Shown: positions 12,701 to 27,700 of the stretch, piece by piece | Numbering within the stretch: position 1 is the stretch's first letter | How the letters are laid out: every line of letters begins with the position of its first letter | Origin: Aptenodytes patagonicus | Lineage: Eukaryota; Chordata; Aves; Sphenisciformes; Spheniscidae | Direction: 5' to 3' | DNA length: 64,000 nt | Assembly (NCBI RefSeq): GCF_965638725.1 | Contig: NC_134949.1 | Span: 41,010,151-41,074,150 of the forward strand | Position numbers and translations under genes: made by a program | Notes under the pieces: generated by a model | Databases searched by the model: none | Told to the model about the DNA's origin: nothing | Seen by the model: only the letters and a program-made list of their open reading frames with translations

Positions 12701-15700
12701 TGACGTTACAGTGAGCTGCTCAGGCAGTTAAATTGGCAGAACACCAACAGTACATAAAGAACAAATGAAACAAGATTAATCACTTTTTGCCAACATCACT
12801 AACTGGAAGAGCTCACTGAAGATCAGATGACTGCCAATTCCAGCACAAAGAAAGATGCAGAAAGAAGCAGACAATTTAGATTAACTTCAAATGCTCTGGA
12901 GTTACAGCTTGAAAAGAAGCAACTTAGTTCACATCTCCAGGACTGCTCTTCCCATCTCCCAGTGTAGGTCTGGACAATTACAGTTACACATTTAACCTTT
13001 ACCTCAGGACAGGACCTCTTCAAAGCTCTAAGTGTCTTCTAAAGCATACACCCCACAAAAAAAACCCCTACTTTTTAAAGTGAAAAACACCCAATTTCTA
13101 CAATCATTTCTTTTTGATATTCTCTTTCTGGACAATTCTTAAAATAAGGATCGTATCTACTACTTCTGAATGTACTACAGCTGCATCATTTTTGTACCAC
13201 CATAGCATAGGTAGGTGAAATTCCAATTTATATTGGTGCAAGAAAACAGAACAAGGCACTGGTCTTCTCCTCACAAATATTCTCTCGCTGTAGCTCCATG
13301 GAAAACCTAAATTAATCAGGCAAGGCACCCCACCCTTTTCCTCATCTTCAGATGCCCAGTACACCCCTTCCCTATCACTGGCTCTTAGTATTAAAAGACC
13401 AAAGCTGTCAAGCTGCTTTTGGCACAGTTGTGTAGGGTAAACTGTCTCTAACTGCCCTCCCCATTTTTCTTCTAGGGGAAAAGCTGATAGTGGGGAGGGT
13501 CAAAGTCAGCTTTTCTCCAGGCGTTTTTTCCCAGGTGTTATTTTTTGATGCGGTTCAGCAAAACATTTAACAATCAGTAAAGTAACACCAGGCAACTACC
13601 ATCACACTGCCTTCAGTAAGATTAGCTTCTACTGCAGGGGAAGTACAGCCTCAGCTGTTAAGGCAGGATCTCTCCATAATGATCTAAGACATATTTTCAG
13701 TCTGTGGTGAACAGACCCCTGAGTGTCCATGACTACTTTGAAAAAGGGTTACAAGGTGCCATTGAAAAAGCGAACCAGTACCTGTAGGCTATTTCACTAT
13801 GCAAAGGTCCTCAACTCCACAGAAGAAATCCCAAGGTTTGTAAATTTAAAACCTCTTCTGAAATATGGTACAGCATACTCAAACATTCAAAAGCTACCAG
13901 GCCCCCAAAACTATGAAATGAGATTTCAAAAACCTGAAGAATTTGCCTTTTCTATACCTTTCTGATTTTTTGATTTCTGGATATATCCAACAATGCTCAC
14001 AGAAAAACTATCAGTTTTTAAGTTCAAAATTAAATTCTCAGGAGTTCACTTTTTCTAGGCTCTAGTAAGAAATACCAAATACTACAAAAGTTTAAAAAAA
14101 ATCATGATTTGGCCATGAATTCTTTAAAACACACAGATATTTTTTATATAAATATTCTATATCCCAAGCTATTTAAAAAAAAATAACAAATGCAAAATGC
14201 TTTGTTTCTAATCATTTTTGTAAGAAAGACACTAGCCAAGCTAGCTGATTCAAATACAAGGTATTAATCTGTCAGCTTTAACTAAGCTAACCATCATTAG
14301 CAACAGGCACTGAATTTCAGTTGCAGGTTTTTTTAACATTTACATAATGCCTTTCAACAGCACAGCTGATAAGAAACATTTATTATGTTACTAAAACAAA
14401 CCAACAGCTCCCCAGTAACACATGTTCTCCCTGATTTATGCAACAGCAGTTAATGAAGTCTCAGGACAATAGAAGATGTGGTAATTTAAGGTTTTCTTCA
14501 GAATAGGTTTAGCATTTAAACATAAGACAACTTAAAAATGTAAGTAAACATGAAATCATTATGGAAAGGATATAAGCATACCCAAATTGAACAATTACTC
14601 TAGTTATATCTAGAATTTAGAGTAGATTGTGAAGATGGGTACAGACAAAAAAAAATACATCCACTTTAAGCTTAACAGCACAATTTTCCTACACAAAAGG
14701 AAAGTAGGCCTTAGAATGACCAAAAAAGGAACATTCAGGTCTCTACCGTCTTAAGCTTTTTTTTTTCATTATGGCATCAGGTGACCAAGTGATCATACAG
14801 TCTGTATTTATGAGCCAGAAAGCTGCTGGCCAGCTACACCTAGATTTGATAGTGATATAATAGTCTCAAACATACTATATATTCCTCCAAATGTAGTAAA
14901 AAACCCCCTAGTTTATTAGAGACACCATCCACTGACAGAAAGGCAAAGGTATGGACTCAATCATAGTATTCATTAGAGAATCTGCATGTGAAAGAGCTAC
15001 AACAAACCAAGCTTTGTAAGATGTGTTGTTAAAATAATGGCAAACTCTCCATTATGTACGGTTCACTGCCATAAACAACAGTAGATTACATGGGCTTCCA
15101 GTCTGGCATAACACAGGCAAATATGTTTTTATAACACATTTCCAACAATCCAGGGAGATTGCAGGATGCAGACATCACAAATCAAGTGCTAGCTGCATGT
15201 ACCTCCCATGACCATTCAAATGAAGGTCAAATTACAGAATATGGCTTGAGCTAACATAATAAAGTCTGCTGCTGCCTGGAGAATACTCTCTCCTGTCTTC
15301 CACCTGCACTCACAGATATGCCATCTGCCACCACTTTTGTGCTAGCTCTGATGCTCACACACAGTTCACTGAAAAAATTCAACTCCCCCTAGAAGGAAAA
15401 GTACTTCCCCCTGGCCCCCCACAAGTTAGTTTTCTAACCAGTTTAGCACGTTAAATAAGTTAAGCAACAAGACTGATGCTCCAGACCCCAGTTTAAAAGA
15501 AGGGAGACACCATTTGGCCAGGAGCAGGAGAAAGAGCAAGACTACCTCTTTTTTGGCAACTAACAGCAATTAGATTGGCCCAGCTACCATTGAACAGCAC
15601 CCTTTAGTCTATGCTAATCTGGAAAAGAAATTAGTTGAACTGTATTTACAGTCTCTTTTAGTTCAGATGAGTGCTGGCGTGTTTTGATGCTCTCTTAAGC

Positions 15701-18700
15701 TGTGAATTCTTACTTCAGTGTCAAATTCTTTCTAGAAGAGCATATCAATTATCAAAGTTACTAATAATTGAAATGTTTAATTGAAGCTCCACCGTTCTGT
15801 GCTCTATCACTAGAAAAGCTTAAGTCTGCTGTTCACTTGAACTGAGGACAACTTCAACACAGTCGTATTAATAGAAAGCACCAGTATTTCCTTACTGTGA
15901 TCACTGCTCGTGGAGGCCTCGGTACTCTAACAAACTTTGTATTTTGTACCCGCGGCTGAGACACAGTATTAATACTGACAGCAGACAGATTGCTTCTTGG
16001 CACAGACTGCAAATTATCTGGAAGAGGAGGGGAAGGTGGACCACTGTTACTTGAAGTTTCCTAACAAAATAAAACAAAAATATGGTCATAAAAATACACA
16101 CTATACACAGCTATTTTAAAAGACATAAGCATAAATGAGATTGTTCCATACATGTCTTGGAACTCGGAATTGTGATTTAGGCAGACTATCCAAACGTATT
16201 AGACAAATCTTGCAATACTGCAATAGTATCAAAAAGGCACACAAGAACATGCCAGTTTTTCACAGGTCAACTGCAAAAGATCTGCCACCTTCTAATGAGG
16301 TCAAAAACAATCTAAATTTTTGAGACCACAAACTTTGCTTCTCACTCCAAAAAAACCAAAACAACAAAAAACAAAACAGTTAACCTCTCCTAACTCCTTT
16401 TGCTAGAAGGTTGAAACAAAGTTGTGTCCTGTTTTCTAACTGACAGCTGATAAATAATAAACATTTTTTTGCAGAAAATATAAAATCCCCATTCCCCTGA
16501 ACATACTCAATTTTCAGTATCTTGAAGTTTCACAATTCCTTCAGAAATAAAAGACAAGCTGCAATTTACAATTCAAAGGGTGTTCCAGGGTGGCTTTTGT
16601 TTCGGTTTCTTTTGGGAGGCACAGGGTGATGGAAATTCAGAGAATTTTTTTTAACGTCATCAGAAAGGCAGTATAAAAAAGCCTGCAAACCTCACGTAGC
16701 AGGTCACATTTAAGTTTTGGTCAAGATTGCCATCTAGAGGTTTACATTCAAAAACCAAGGGAGTACCTCAGATCTGAAAGCTCGTTTGTTGGCTAGAGAC
16801 TTGAGTAATTCTTCTCTTAAGAGCATCTCTTCTTCCTCTTCCTCATCAGCAAATGGAGGTTTTGGTGGCTGTTCAGGCTCTTCAGGGGGAAGAGGTGGAA
16901 GAGGTGGAGGTGGCTCAAGAGAAACACAAGAAATACCCTCCATATAAAGTTGGCTCAAAGATGGTACAGGCTGAGATAAAAAGGAAAACAAGGGTTTGAA
17001 ATGTGAAAGTTACTACTACTTTATGATTATTTAGCAGAGGTTGAGACCTAAATTATTTCATGGTTTAAAACTAATTCAAACTGCAGTGGATTTAGATCAC
17101 CGTCAAAGGCTACTGCTAAACAGTTAGTACTTACTCAAAGAAGATAATGGAAACAACAAGGTTACATCTGGATAGTAAAGTAGTGCAGACATACAAACTA
17201 AACGTAAATGAGAATTCAGAACCAAAGATAGTCTAGCCACAAAAATATGGCTGACCGGATAGGTTCACACTGCTTGAAAAAACAGTCCTTAAACAGTTTT
17301 ATGAATTTGTCTTAGCTAACAAAATTACAATTTCCCTTAGTCAAAAATTCAGAAGCTGTCATGGCAGGGAATGGCAACTTTCTACTGCTTTACTAAGAAG
17401 GGTAACAATCATTCAGTGAAGAAAAGTGGTGGGGAAAGAAACCACACTAATTCAATTTCCACATGGACTCTTAGGTGAGAAGACAGACAGCATATAGTCA
17501 AAATGCACAGTTTGAAAGAAGGACTGTGATGCGCTACATTTTTGGTTGTTTTTTCCCCCCCTCAGTAACAAGTCAGAGAATAAGCATATCTACATACATG
17601 GCCTACAGATAAGAGGCAAAGCTGCCTTGTGCTAGCAATTCCAGTTCATTATTTTTCCTTATGTGCTTCAGGCAATTTTTGTTTTCTGTTATGAAACAGC
17701 ACAGCTCTAACAATGAAGAGAAAACTTTAGTTCAATGGGGAAAGCTTCCATTAAACAGGAATTGGATCAGCCAAAAAATAGCTGAAATAAAGAGTTTTAA
17801 AAAAGCAACCACAAGTCTATCAGACAGTTCAAGGGAATCACCAAATAGAGCATTGTATCAAAAACAGAATCTAAATTTAATCCTAACTTTAGCATTAGAA
17901 ATAAGATACAAAATGAGAATTACCAATATTTTCAAACACACTCCTTTCAAGGTTACTTACTGGAATTGGAGGTGGCAGTGGCAAAGAAATTGGTGGTACT
18001 GGAGGTGGAAAATATCCTATTGGACACTCAAAGAAAGGAGGCTGCACTGGAGAAGAAGCTGTAATTAAAAAATTATCGAGTGTAAGAAATCTGGCAGGTA
18101 ATTACTAAACACCAACTCATGCTTATACTTCAACTAATTTAATGCAGCAGGAGGCGGCAAGTGTTTTTCCTATGCATCAATCTGAAAGGTAACACCAGAC
18201 ACAGCACAGTGCATTTATTTCTTACATATATGTATATAAAAAGAGCAGTTACCTGTCCTTCTTCTATTTTACATACGAAATGCAAGTACAGCCAAACAGT
18301 ACTACTAAGGTAACGATTCAGAATGATTCAGCTCTCACATTTGATTTAATTTGCAAGAATCTACCTTCTTAAACTAGGTATCTCAAAACAGAGTCTCCTG
18401 ATTACTGGCTACCAAAAATACAATACAAATTAGGACAGAAGCAGACCAAATGCACAGCTGATACTGAATTCTGAAACATAAAACTAGAGCTTGAGATGCT
18501 TCATCAAGAGAAGATTCATGTAGCTTACATGTCCAAAACAGCAGGTACCGTATTTTAGCACACTAATGTAGAAGGAAGGCTGACAAGAAAGGGGGAAAAA
18601 AAAGAGAAAAAAAGAAAAAATAAAAAGATGGAAGATGAAAAGCAAGAGAATAAAAACAGCCAATAAAGTAGTATGCTTAATGAAGCTTTCTCAACACTCC

Positions 18701-21700
18701 ACATGTTGAGATGGAACGAGGAAACCTGAATACCTTAAACGCACCTCGAACTCAAAGTCAATAAATGATTCAGGCTGGAAGAGACCTCTGGAAGGCATAT
18801 GCCCCAACACAGGTGCTCAAAGCAGGGCTGCCCCCAAAGTCAGGCTGCTAAGGACCTTGTCCAGTCAAGTTCCAAGTATATTTGAGGGTGGAGATTCCAC
18901 AACGTTTCCAGTTAACCTGTTATAGTGTTTGACCATCCTCTGTGAAAGTTTTCCCTTGTATCTAACCAGAATTTATTTGGTCGCAATTTAAGTATTGCCC
19001 CTTGTCCTTCTGTTGCACACTCCACAGAAGAGTTTGGCTCTGTCTTCTCTATAACTGCCCACTAGGTAGTTGAAGACAGCAGCAAAAACCTTCCTTAGCC
19101 TTCTCTTTTCAACACAAACTCAGCTCTCCCAGTCTCTTTCCATTAATCAAGAGCTCCAGTCCCCAATGAACTTTACGAAAAACAGGCCTGAAACAGTTTC
19201 CCTTAGTCAAAAAGGTCCTTTGCCAGACCCTTTCTAGTACGTCACTATCTTTCTCCTACCATGAAGCCATAAAACTGATGCAGGCTCGTCAGTGTTTAAC
19301 AGCCCCCTCCAACCACCCACCCATTATAGTGTCAGTGCTACAACCCAGGCTGCAGTTCGCCTTTATCACCCAAAGCCACACTGCTGACTCACATTTCACT
19401 TAATGTCCATTGGGACCGCCAGGCCCTTTTTTGCAAAGCTGCAAATCCAGTAAACACCCTGGAGCCCTTACTTTCTACACAGCTGCTTGGGAATGTAAAA
19501 GAATAAACTCTACAGTACTGCAATGTGAACAGTATAACCTTGAAGACCTTCAAAATACTCCAGCAGAGATGGAGAGGAAAGAGTCAGCATTAAAACAAGA
19601 CAGAATTAGCTCACCTTAAAATGTTAGTTCCATAACTGCCACATCTCAAAAGAAAGACTTTCCTTCTAAAATGCTAGCTCATTTCCTACTTTTTAACTAT
19701 TTTTACCAATCACCATATAAGAAAACTGTAAAAGAAGTCTTACCTGGAGAGTTAGTTTCACTATCTGTATCCATAGCAACTTCATCATAATTATCATACT
19801 GATATATGCCTCCTGCACTATCTGTAGACTGCTTATCCAAAGACCATCTGAAGTCCATATCTGAAGACTAAACACACAAAAAAGTATTTTATTTAGCTGG
19901 TCTTACATTATTCTTTTAGAGCAAACCAATTAAAAGTAGATTTTAGAAATAGGCCCTTATAATTTTGTCTTCTAATTGCTTTATAAATACAATTTACTTA
20001 GCTTGCACAAAAAAAATCAAACTGAAAATTACCTTTTAATCAAATCCATTGCAGGTAGTGACTTGACAAATTAACCGGCAGTTTTAAAACTCGATCTCTT
20101 TGGGGGGGGGGGGGGGGGGGGGGGGGGGGAGGGGGGTCATGATACATAGAAGCAATTTTTAAATACCTATTAGGTCATTATGTATCTGGTAAATTGCCAT
20201 GGTTATATATTTCTGAAACACTGAAAGAGAATTAAATGCTTTATTATTTCTGTTAATCTGTCATGGCAATTACCAAGAGTGCTTGAACTACCCTTGTTAG
20301 AAACAACACAAAATTGCACAAGGATCATCTTCACTATGACAAAGGTTGTGTGTTTAGGTGAAACATGTTCTGATTGTTCCAAGACTGATGTCTCAGGCGG
20401 AGAATCCTTTTATTGTCCCAGAAGGAGCCACATACCACACTGAAACATGCCCAGAGACTGTCAACTAATAAATCAGATTGTTTAAAGAATGCCTAACACT
20501 AGATGGAAGCCAATCAACATTCAGTGAACACTGAAAATATGCAGAACAGGTTAAGTATGACTTCTTAGACTCCTCAATTTGTATCTTTCAGAGGCATACA
20601 GTAGACATTTTGGTAGCTTTTAGAATTTCTACTGTTTACAGTTAAACACTTTTAGCCTCAATTTTCCACTCATTATGATTATAAATGGGACTTCTCTATA
20701 ACACGACCTCAAATAGGGAGTCCCAATTCCCTTAGTTGCAGTTTCATTCCTCCTTACAGCATCAGTAGCTCCAAGCATCTAGCTGCAGCAGCTGTACTGC
20801 TTCCATGATGAAAGAATTAATGCTGAAGAAACACTGTCATTTTTTCTGTAATGTACCAGTGTTTTAGAGACAGAACATTAGTGATTCAATGCCTTTTGCT
20901 AATCTCAAGATGAGAGAATGAAGACAGCCTATAAGTGCAGCATGATCATCCCCTGCAGTAACTCTATTCCTTCATAAATCTGACACAATTCTCTCATCCT
21001 GTAATGAAGCTGAAGTAATTAATTACCTTTTGTGTCTGGGCATATTTTGTACCTTGACAAATTAAAAAATACTACAAAGAAACCAAACCTCAGATGACAT
21101 TTTGAAAGAAGCAGGCCACTGAAGTTGTATAGACACAAAAAGTTTGAAAACGTGGAGACAAAACTGCAATCTAAGAGAAGAAAGCCAAGAAAGCTTAGTT
21201 GATTGGTTTGTGTTAAATTACACATTGCTCTTTGATCACAACGTTCAAAATATCTTTAGGAGGAAAATGCTTTACCACTGACTTGCAAATGTACAATTCA
21301 TACAAAACTGATCTTACCAAACCCAAAGGGAACACATGTCTAGCACAGGATTAAAACACTGTAAACACTGAAATACTTTGAGCTTTTCTTTTTTTTTTAA
21401 GGGGGGGGGAGGGGAAGGAGGGACGTAAAACCAGGAGAGGCAAGACAGAAATCACTCATGTATTCCAAATATAACACCTGAACACCATATAACAAACGTT
21501 ACCCTGCTTCTCGATCTCCTCTTTCCTCCAACTAGCTTCATAAATCGATTGTACTGCTCTTCTTGATTTGAGAGGTCCCTAATTTTTCTGATTTCTTCTT
21601 CTCTCTTTCTTCTCTCCTCTTCCTCTTCTTGTTTCCTCTGGTCTTCCTCTTTCTGACGCCTGTCTTGTTCCTTTTGCTGCTGCATCTTCTTTGATGTCTT

Positions 21701-24700
21701 TGTCTGTTGTTTCCTCAAAGCTTGCTTGGCTTTAAATAAAAAGATATGTGATTAACCCCACCTTATCTAAACAGTTCCCCCTAATCCTAGATTCTTCAAG
21801 AGCTTTGAGTAGACATATGGGGTTTTAGAAAGATTAAAGGCTCATTGCCCAATGTTTCACATAACATACAATGGTTTTTTTTTTATTTCAGAGGTCATGC
21901 CATTGATAACCATTTCAGTAACATTAAACTTATTACCTGTAGCACTAGTTTTTTTTGTTGAATGTGCTTTTGTACTGGCTTTGACTTTCTGTGTTACACT
22001 TTTCGTTTTTGTTAATTTTTCCTTGCTTTCCTTCATCACCTGTTGTTCTTTTTGCTGCCATTTTTTACTAGCAGACTGAAGTGCAAGAAGCCTAAGTTGC
22101 AATTCAGACATCTCCTCCTCATCATCAAGCAGTTTCTTGAGAAGAAAAGATAAAAAAGGATAAGACAAAAAGTCAAGAAACATCATTTAATAACTAAATC
22201 TTTTTTGAAAAAGTCTTTTGAAGTCTGTCCCAAAATTATTACCAAGAGAAAGCTTAAAAATCCTACTGTACTGGTAAGTGTTATTCCTTAAGAATGGACT
22301 GTTTCTATTACTGAAACATTTCTGGACTGCAATTTGGAAAAAGCCATCAGAGTATCATAATGCAATTGTGCCTCATATACGGAGGAATACTTTCTTACCT
22401 TTTCAGATATAACATCTGAACTGCTAAGCTTTCGCACTGATGTTTGTTCTTTGTCTTCTGTACCTTCCAAAAGAAAAATGCCATATTTTTGAGTGAGCTG
22501 TTTCTCATGAGACAGAGCTACGTTAAAATGATGTGCAGAATTTAATCCATACAAACATATTTTATCAGTATCATTGGTACATAGTGTAAAACAGAATAGC
22601 AGTTGTATGTATAAGACCACATTAACAAACATTAATATAAACCTGGCACATCTGACGAAATCCACATCATGATGCCATAAGCCTAAGGCAAGATTTGTCA
22701 TTTTTTAATAATTCTCTGTCTTAAGGTTGACACGTACTTCCCCAAGAAGCAGAGAAAAACTGATTTGGAGGCAAGGGGAAAGGAAGACTTCTTGCCATCT
22801 GTTTTATGCTACCATCTCATATCAGCTGCTGTCCTGAGCATCTCAGATTCCACTGGCAGCTATTTTGAGTAACTGGTCAGTCTTTTGCAGAATTAAATAT
22901 AAAGGCCCAAAGCTGCAGTAAGAACACACTTGCTCCATTTCATGCCAAAGGAAAATAGAAAAGAGTTATCCTAAGGAAATGAATAGTAAATAGTAATGCT
23001 CTCCTGCTAAGCATTAAGATGTTGGCATATTAATTTGTTAGACTGCCCAAAAGCCACATATCCATCTGATTATTATATAGTGTGTATATATACACATTAA
23101 CATATTTTATATATAATATACATAATGCTGTATAACATAATTTAATGATTATAGCTAACAGCTATTAATACAATTGATAGCAAAATTATAATTATATAAT
23201 TTATATACAACCACACATATATATGTTTATCTGCATCAGAGGAAGGAAATAAACATTTAGAGAGAAGCTTGGAGATCTTCTCCTACATTAGTCTTTCTTC
23301 AGAGAGATATTCCTTCCCACAATTCAAATTGGTAGAAAGTAAGTCTGCACTCCGTACAGCTTTTCCTCTTCCTAGCATTTTATGAAGCCACATTCAGAGG
23401 GGCATTGTTTAAAATACACCAAGACCTTATACCTAAACAAAAATAGTATGTAGCAAATGCTGAAGGTCTTCCTGCTTGCAATTGCATGCATTTTTTAAAA
23501 TCACACATACAAGAGGAAGAAAAATAATATATAATACCCATACGTATTCTAAAAGAAAATTCAAAAAAGTTATTACACTAAGCAAAGATCCTAACCATTC
23601 AGTCCACAGGATGGAAGTAGGGAGACGTAGATGGTACAACAGTTTGTGATGCAGACAGACATATGCAGGGACATACTACACAAACTAAAACGCTCTTTCA
23701 AACCAGAAGAGGACAACACAAGCAGAACAGACTAATGGGCAACAAGGGAAGGAAAGCCGGCAATACTGTAATGCCTTAATGTTAGAGCAGTTGAGCCACA
23801 GAGAATTAATTCTAGAAAGAGACACAAACTTCCCTGAGTTTTAAGACAAGTTCTTCAACTTGAACAGGTCTGGAGAAACATCCAGTACATTTAAAAAAAT
23901 ATAATAGGAAAACCAAATTTTGCTAATTTCCTAATATGTGCATAATCAAGTAGTATACATTCACTTGTACTCATGAATCTGCAGTAACTCACATCAGCTG
24001 GGTTTTTCGACTTTGGAAGCCTGTATTACACCGTCATAAATGGTCACTCATACATAATCTGACTGCTTTCAGATCATTCTTACATCATAGATTTGAGTGG
24101 TGTGCAAAAATTAAGACGCTCTTAACGTGCATACTATAGCATCTATTTTCACTATCATATGAACTGTATTTTCAACTTCAGTGTTGAAACTTCTAAGTTT
24201 TGAAGTTGGATTTTTTTTTTTTTTGAGACTGTTTTGCTTTTTAAATAGCTCTTTTACTCCTGCCTTGCTATGTTCTCTTCCTGCAGCCTATGTTTTTTCT
24301 TCTATGGTCAAGATCTGTTGTTTTTCCTCACGTCTCCCATTAAAAACTACATTACCTCTTAAAGAATACTAGAACCTGTGTTTTTCTTTATTAATAGGAA
24401 AGACACAAGGGGAACAAATACCTAGAATGAGGCGGTTTGACTACTAATTATCAGTTTTCTCTTTCAGTTTCTTTACAGGCTTTGTCTTCTAAATTCTCAT
24501 TCTGAAGTTACATATAAATCATTCTGACTTTCAGTGCTGTGGTCCTGCTTTTCTTCATATTCCTACTAATTACTCACCTGTATTCTTAACCCATCCATTT
24601 ACTACTTTGTCTCTTCCCACTCAAATTGATAGTTTACACACATTGACAAATTAGCTAACATAAGATGACAAGTGATATCCACAAGCACACCCTCAACCAC

Positions 24701-27700
24701 AGCAAACACTTACTAGAACTAGATGAAGCCTCAGAATAGGAAGTTTAAGCTGGCTGCCTTATTTTGCTGCAGGCTTAGAAGCAAGCTCAAGGACTTTTAC
24801 CACAGGTCAGCTGGACACGATAATTTGTTTCTCCCTAACTGGTTCATGCATCTGAGCAATTATGCTCTTTGGCCTGCAGTCCAGAACTACCTGGACAAGA
24901 CACTTATTCTACGCTTCGGCTGCATTTCTTCTACAAATCCTTTCTATTTCTGGCCTGTGATTTCTTCACTATTCATGAATATCAATAACGACCAAAATAA
25001 TTCTGGTGAAAATATCTCATAAAGGCTTATTAGACTGAAGAAAACACGTAACAAAGATGAAATGCAGAAAGAGATGCCTCTAAATGTTACCTTTTCAGCT
25101 AAAAAAATAACCACATTTTGCTTCTGCAAAACAGAACAAGGGAAAAACAGAAGGAAAATTTTCAGTGAAAGCCAATGATTTCTGCTGTGAACAGCAATTA
25201 AAACAAAAACAAACCAAAAACATGCTTCCAAGCATGTTTAAAACAGGAGTTAGGTACATTAAATATATAACTTAAAACATTTAATGTTTTAATTAAAATT
25301 AGTATTTTAATTAAAGTAAAATTTTCCCCAACACCTAACAAACATGATAGATAACGGCAAGCAAAAAGAACTTTACAAGCTAAACCAACTTTACCAGTAT
25401 TTACCTTGGCCAGATTCTGTGACTTCAGATTTTTGTGATGACTGTTTTGTTCCTTCTTTGCCTTTTTTTAATCTGCTCCTCTCAGCTGGAGTAGGCAGTT
25501 TTTGTCTGAGAGGTTTCAGTTCAAATGCCTGAAAGGCTATAACCGGATTTTTCTCCTCAGGAGATACTTCTTTTATAGCATCTGTTGTAATACTGTCATT
25601 TTCTACAGTTATTTGGTCCTCAGTGTCCACTGTTTTATCATCATCTTGTTCATTTTCTTCCCTGTTGCTCAAAGCCAGTCTTTCATCTTTATTAATGTAT
25701 TCAAGCTCTAATTGTATCTGCTTATACTTCAAGAGCAGATCCTCAAAACTTTCTTCCACAGAGTTTTCATTTTTAGAAGAGTAGTTCTGCTTTCTAGATG
25801 GGGACCTTCCAAAAGTTTTGGCTGAATTACTGGTCAAGAAAACTAAGACAAGAGCATGTATAACCTTAAGACAGTGGCAATGTTACCACTGAAGACTAAA
25901 TTATGACAAACAGAACTTAAGATCATTCTCATTTATTTTATTTTAATTTTACCTTAAGGCTAGCTTGAAAAATATCCCTTATAAATAAAAGCAGCATGCA
26001 AAAGATGTATCCATTATTATATATTGACAGCTTAAATAAACATTTTCTCAAACCAACAATTTAAAATATCCTACTTATGACAAGAATTTCATGAATTGCT
26101 GAGAGGTCTTGTCTCTTGCTCACACCATCTTCCCAGAAACAACAGCTGTAATGCTGAGAAGGTTCCCTATCACAAAGAGTAAGTCAGACTTCCAGAGTTC
26201 CTAAGTCAAATATTGACTCCCCATCTGACATTCTGAAAAAGACAGGTTAAATTCATTCTCACTCATTTTATTTCATAAAATGCTAAGTCTAGCCACAGCA
26301 CAATTACACACTGCAGTAACTGTAGCTCAACAAATGAGGTAAGGCACAGAATAATCAACAACTGAAGGGAATTTAAAAAGTGGCTAAAGACTTGCAATCA
26401 AAACATTCAAAAAATGCTAAAAGAGGATTGGGAATTACTAATTACTCAGAAGAGGTTGTCTATGCACGCCCAAGGGATAGATTTTCTTGACAACATGTTG
26501 TCCAAGGCAGGCAATGGAAATATTCTTAGGCAACTGTATCCAGAATAAAAGTTCTCACTATTAGAGGTTCACTTCCTCTTACCTTAACCTGACACTCAAA
26601 AAGCTAAACTATCCTGTAAAACAATCATGCTCGAGGGAAAACCTTTTAGGATACCGAGTCAGGTTTGACTCATTCGACTTTCAGTATCAACCCCACTGTG
26701 ATAACAGCTGACTCACACCCAGTTATGTGAAATGCTTTTTCATCAACATCATCGCTTAAAACAATAAATGGAGTAAAACTAAAAGCTAAAATAGGTGTCC
26801 TCTGAATGCAGACACACTGAAACCAGAGGATGATAACTTTATATTTGTCTTCTGCTCACAACATGGATGTTTGGATGTTTCCAAACTTGGAATGTTTCAC
26901 TATGTTAACTTCTAACATAAGTATGAAGAATCTTGGTATGTATCCTACAAAAACAACTTCTGTAATATCAGGAAATGTTTTGCTATACAATGCTTTCTTA
27001 AGCTTCAGCACAAAAAGCAGAAACTAGTAAAGATAAACTAAAATCCGGAAGGCAATCAAACAATCTATAAATATGCTAAAAATACTAAAAGCTGTGTGCA
27101 GTATAACACCAAATTATGTAGTAAGCATATTGGCCAAACTCACTTCCAACACATTTCTACTTCCAAAAAGACAACTACATTAGTGATTTTGTGAGTCACA
27201 GGAAAGTCTGAAGCTAATTTTTATAAATGACGTTAAATCACTTAAAAGTCTAACTATTATTTGAAATACTTCAATAGCTTCTGGAGTCATCTAGAGTTGG
27301 GTAACAAGACAAAGCTTTGGGATGTTTTTTGTGCTCAGGATAATACAATTGCTAGAGCTCCCACAACAGTATTAATCAGAAATTCTGTGATTTGCATATG
27401 TAGAAATTTTTTTTATATGTGGTTCTACACACAGAATGCAAGACTACATGGAGTGCTATGAAAGGCCGACACGCACATATACATTAAAACAACAATTATT
27501 CTTCAATCAGCTCAAGAGAAACTTTATCCTACAACCAAAAGAAGAGACCAACTGAAGAAACTGGGGGGTTTAAGAAAGGAAGAAAGATGTACGCTGTGAA
27601 GAGTTCAGAATTCAACAGAAAGTCACATTTTGGTCCCGTATTTCAGACTCAAAATTCCACAATTCTCTATGCCAGAATTTCTGCAGAATGACTATGCAAC

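Noticed and set aside
17661-18068. A 135-codon plus-strand frame
   Set aside because: Its Trp-rich end is the antisense of the Pro-rich ZFC3H1 exon 7; the rest is intron.
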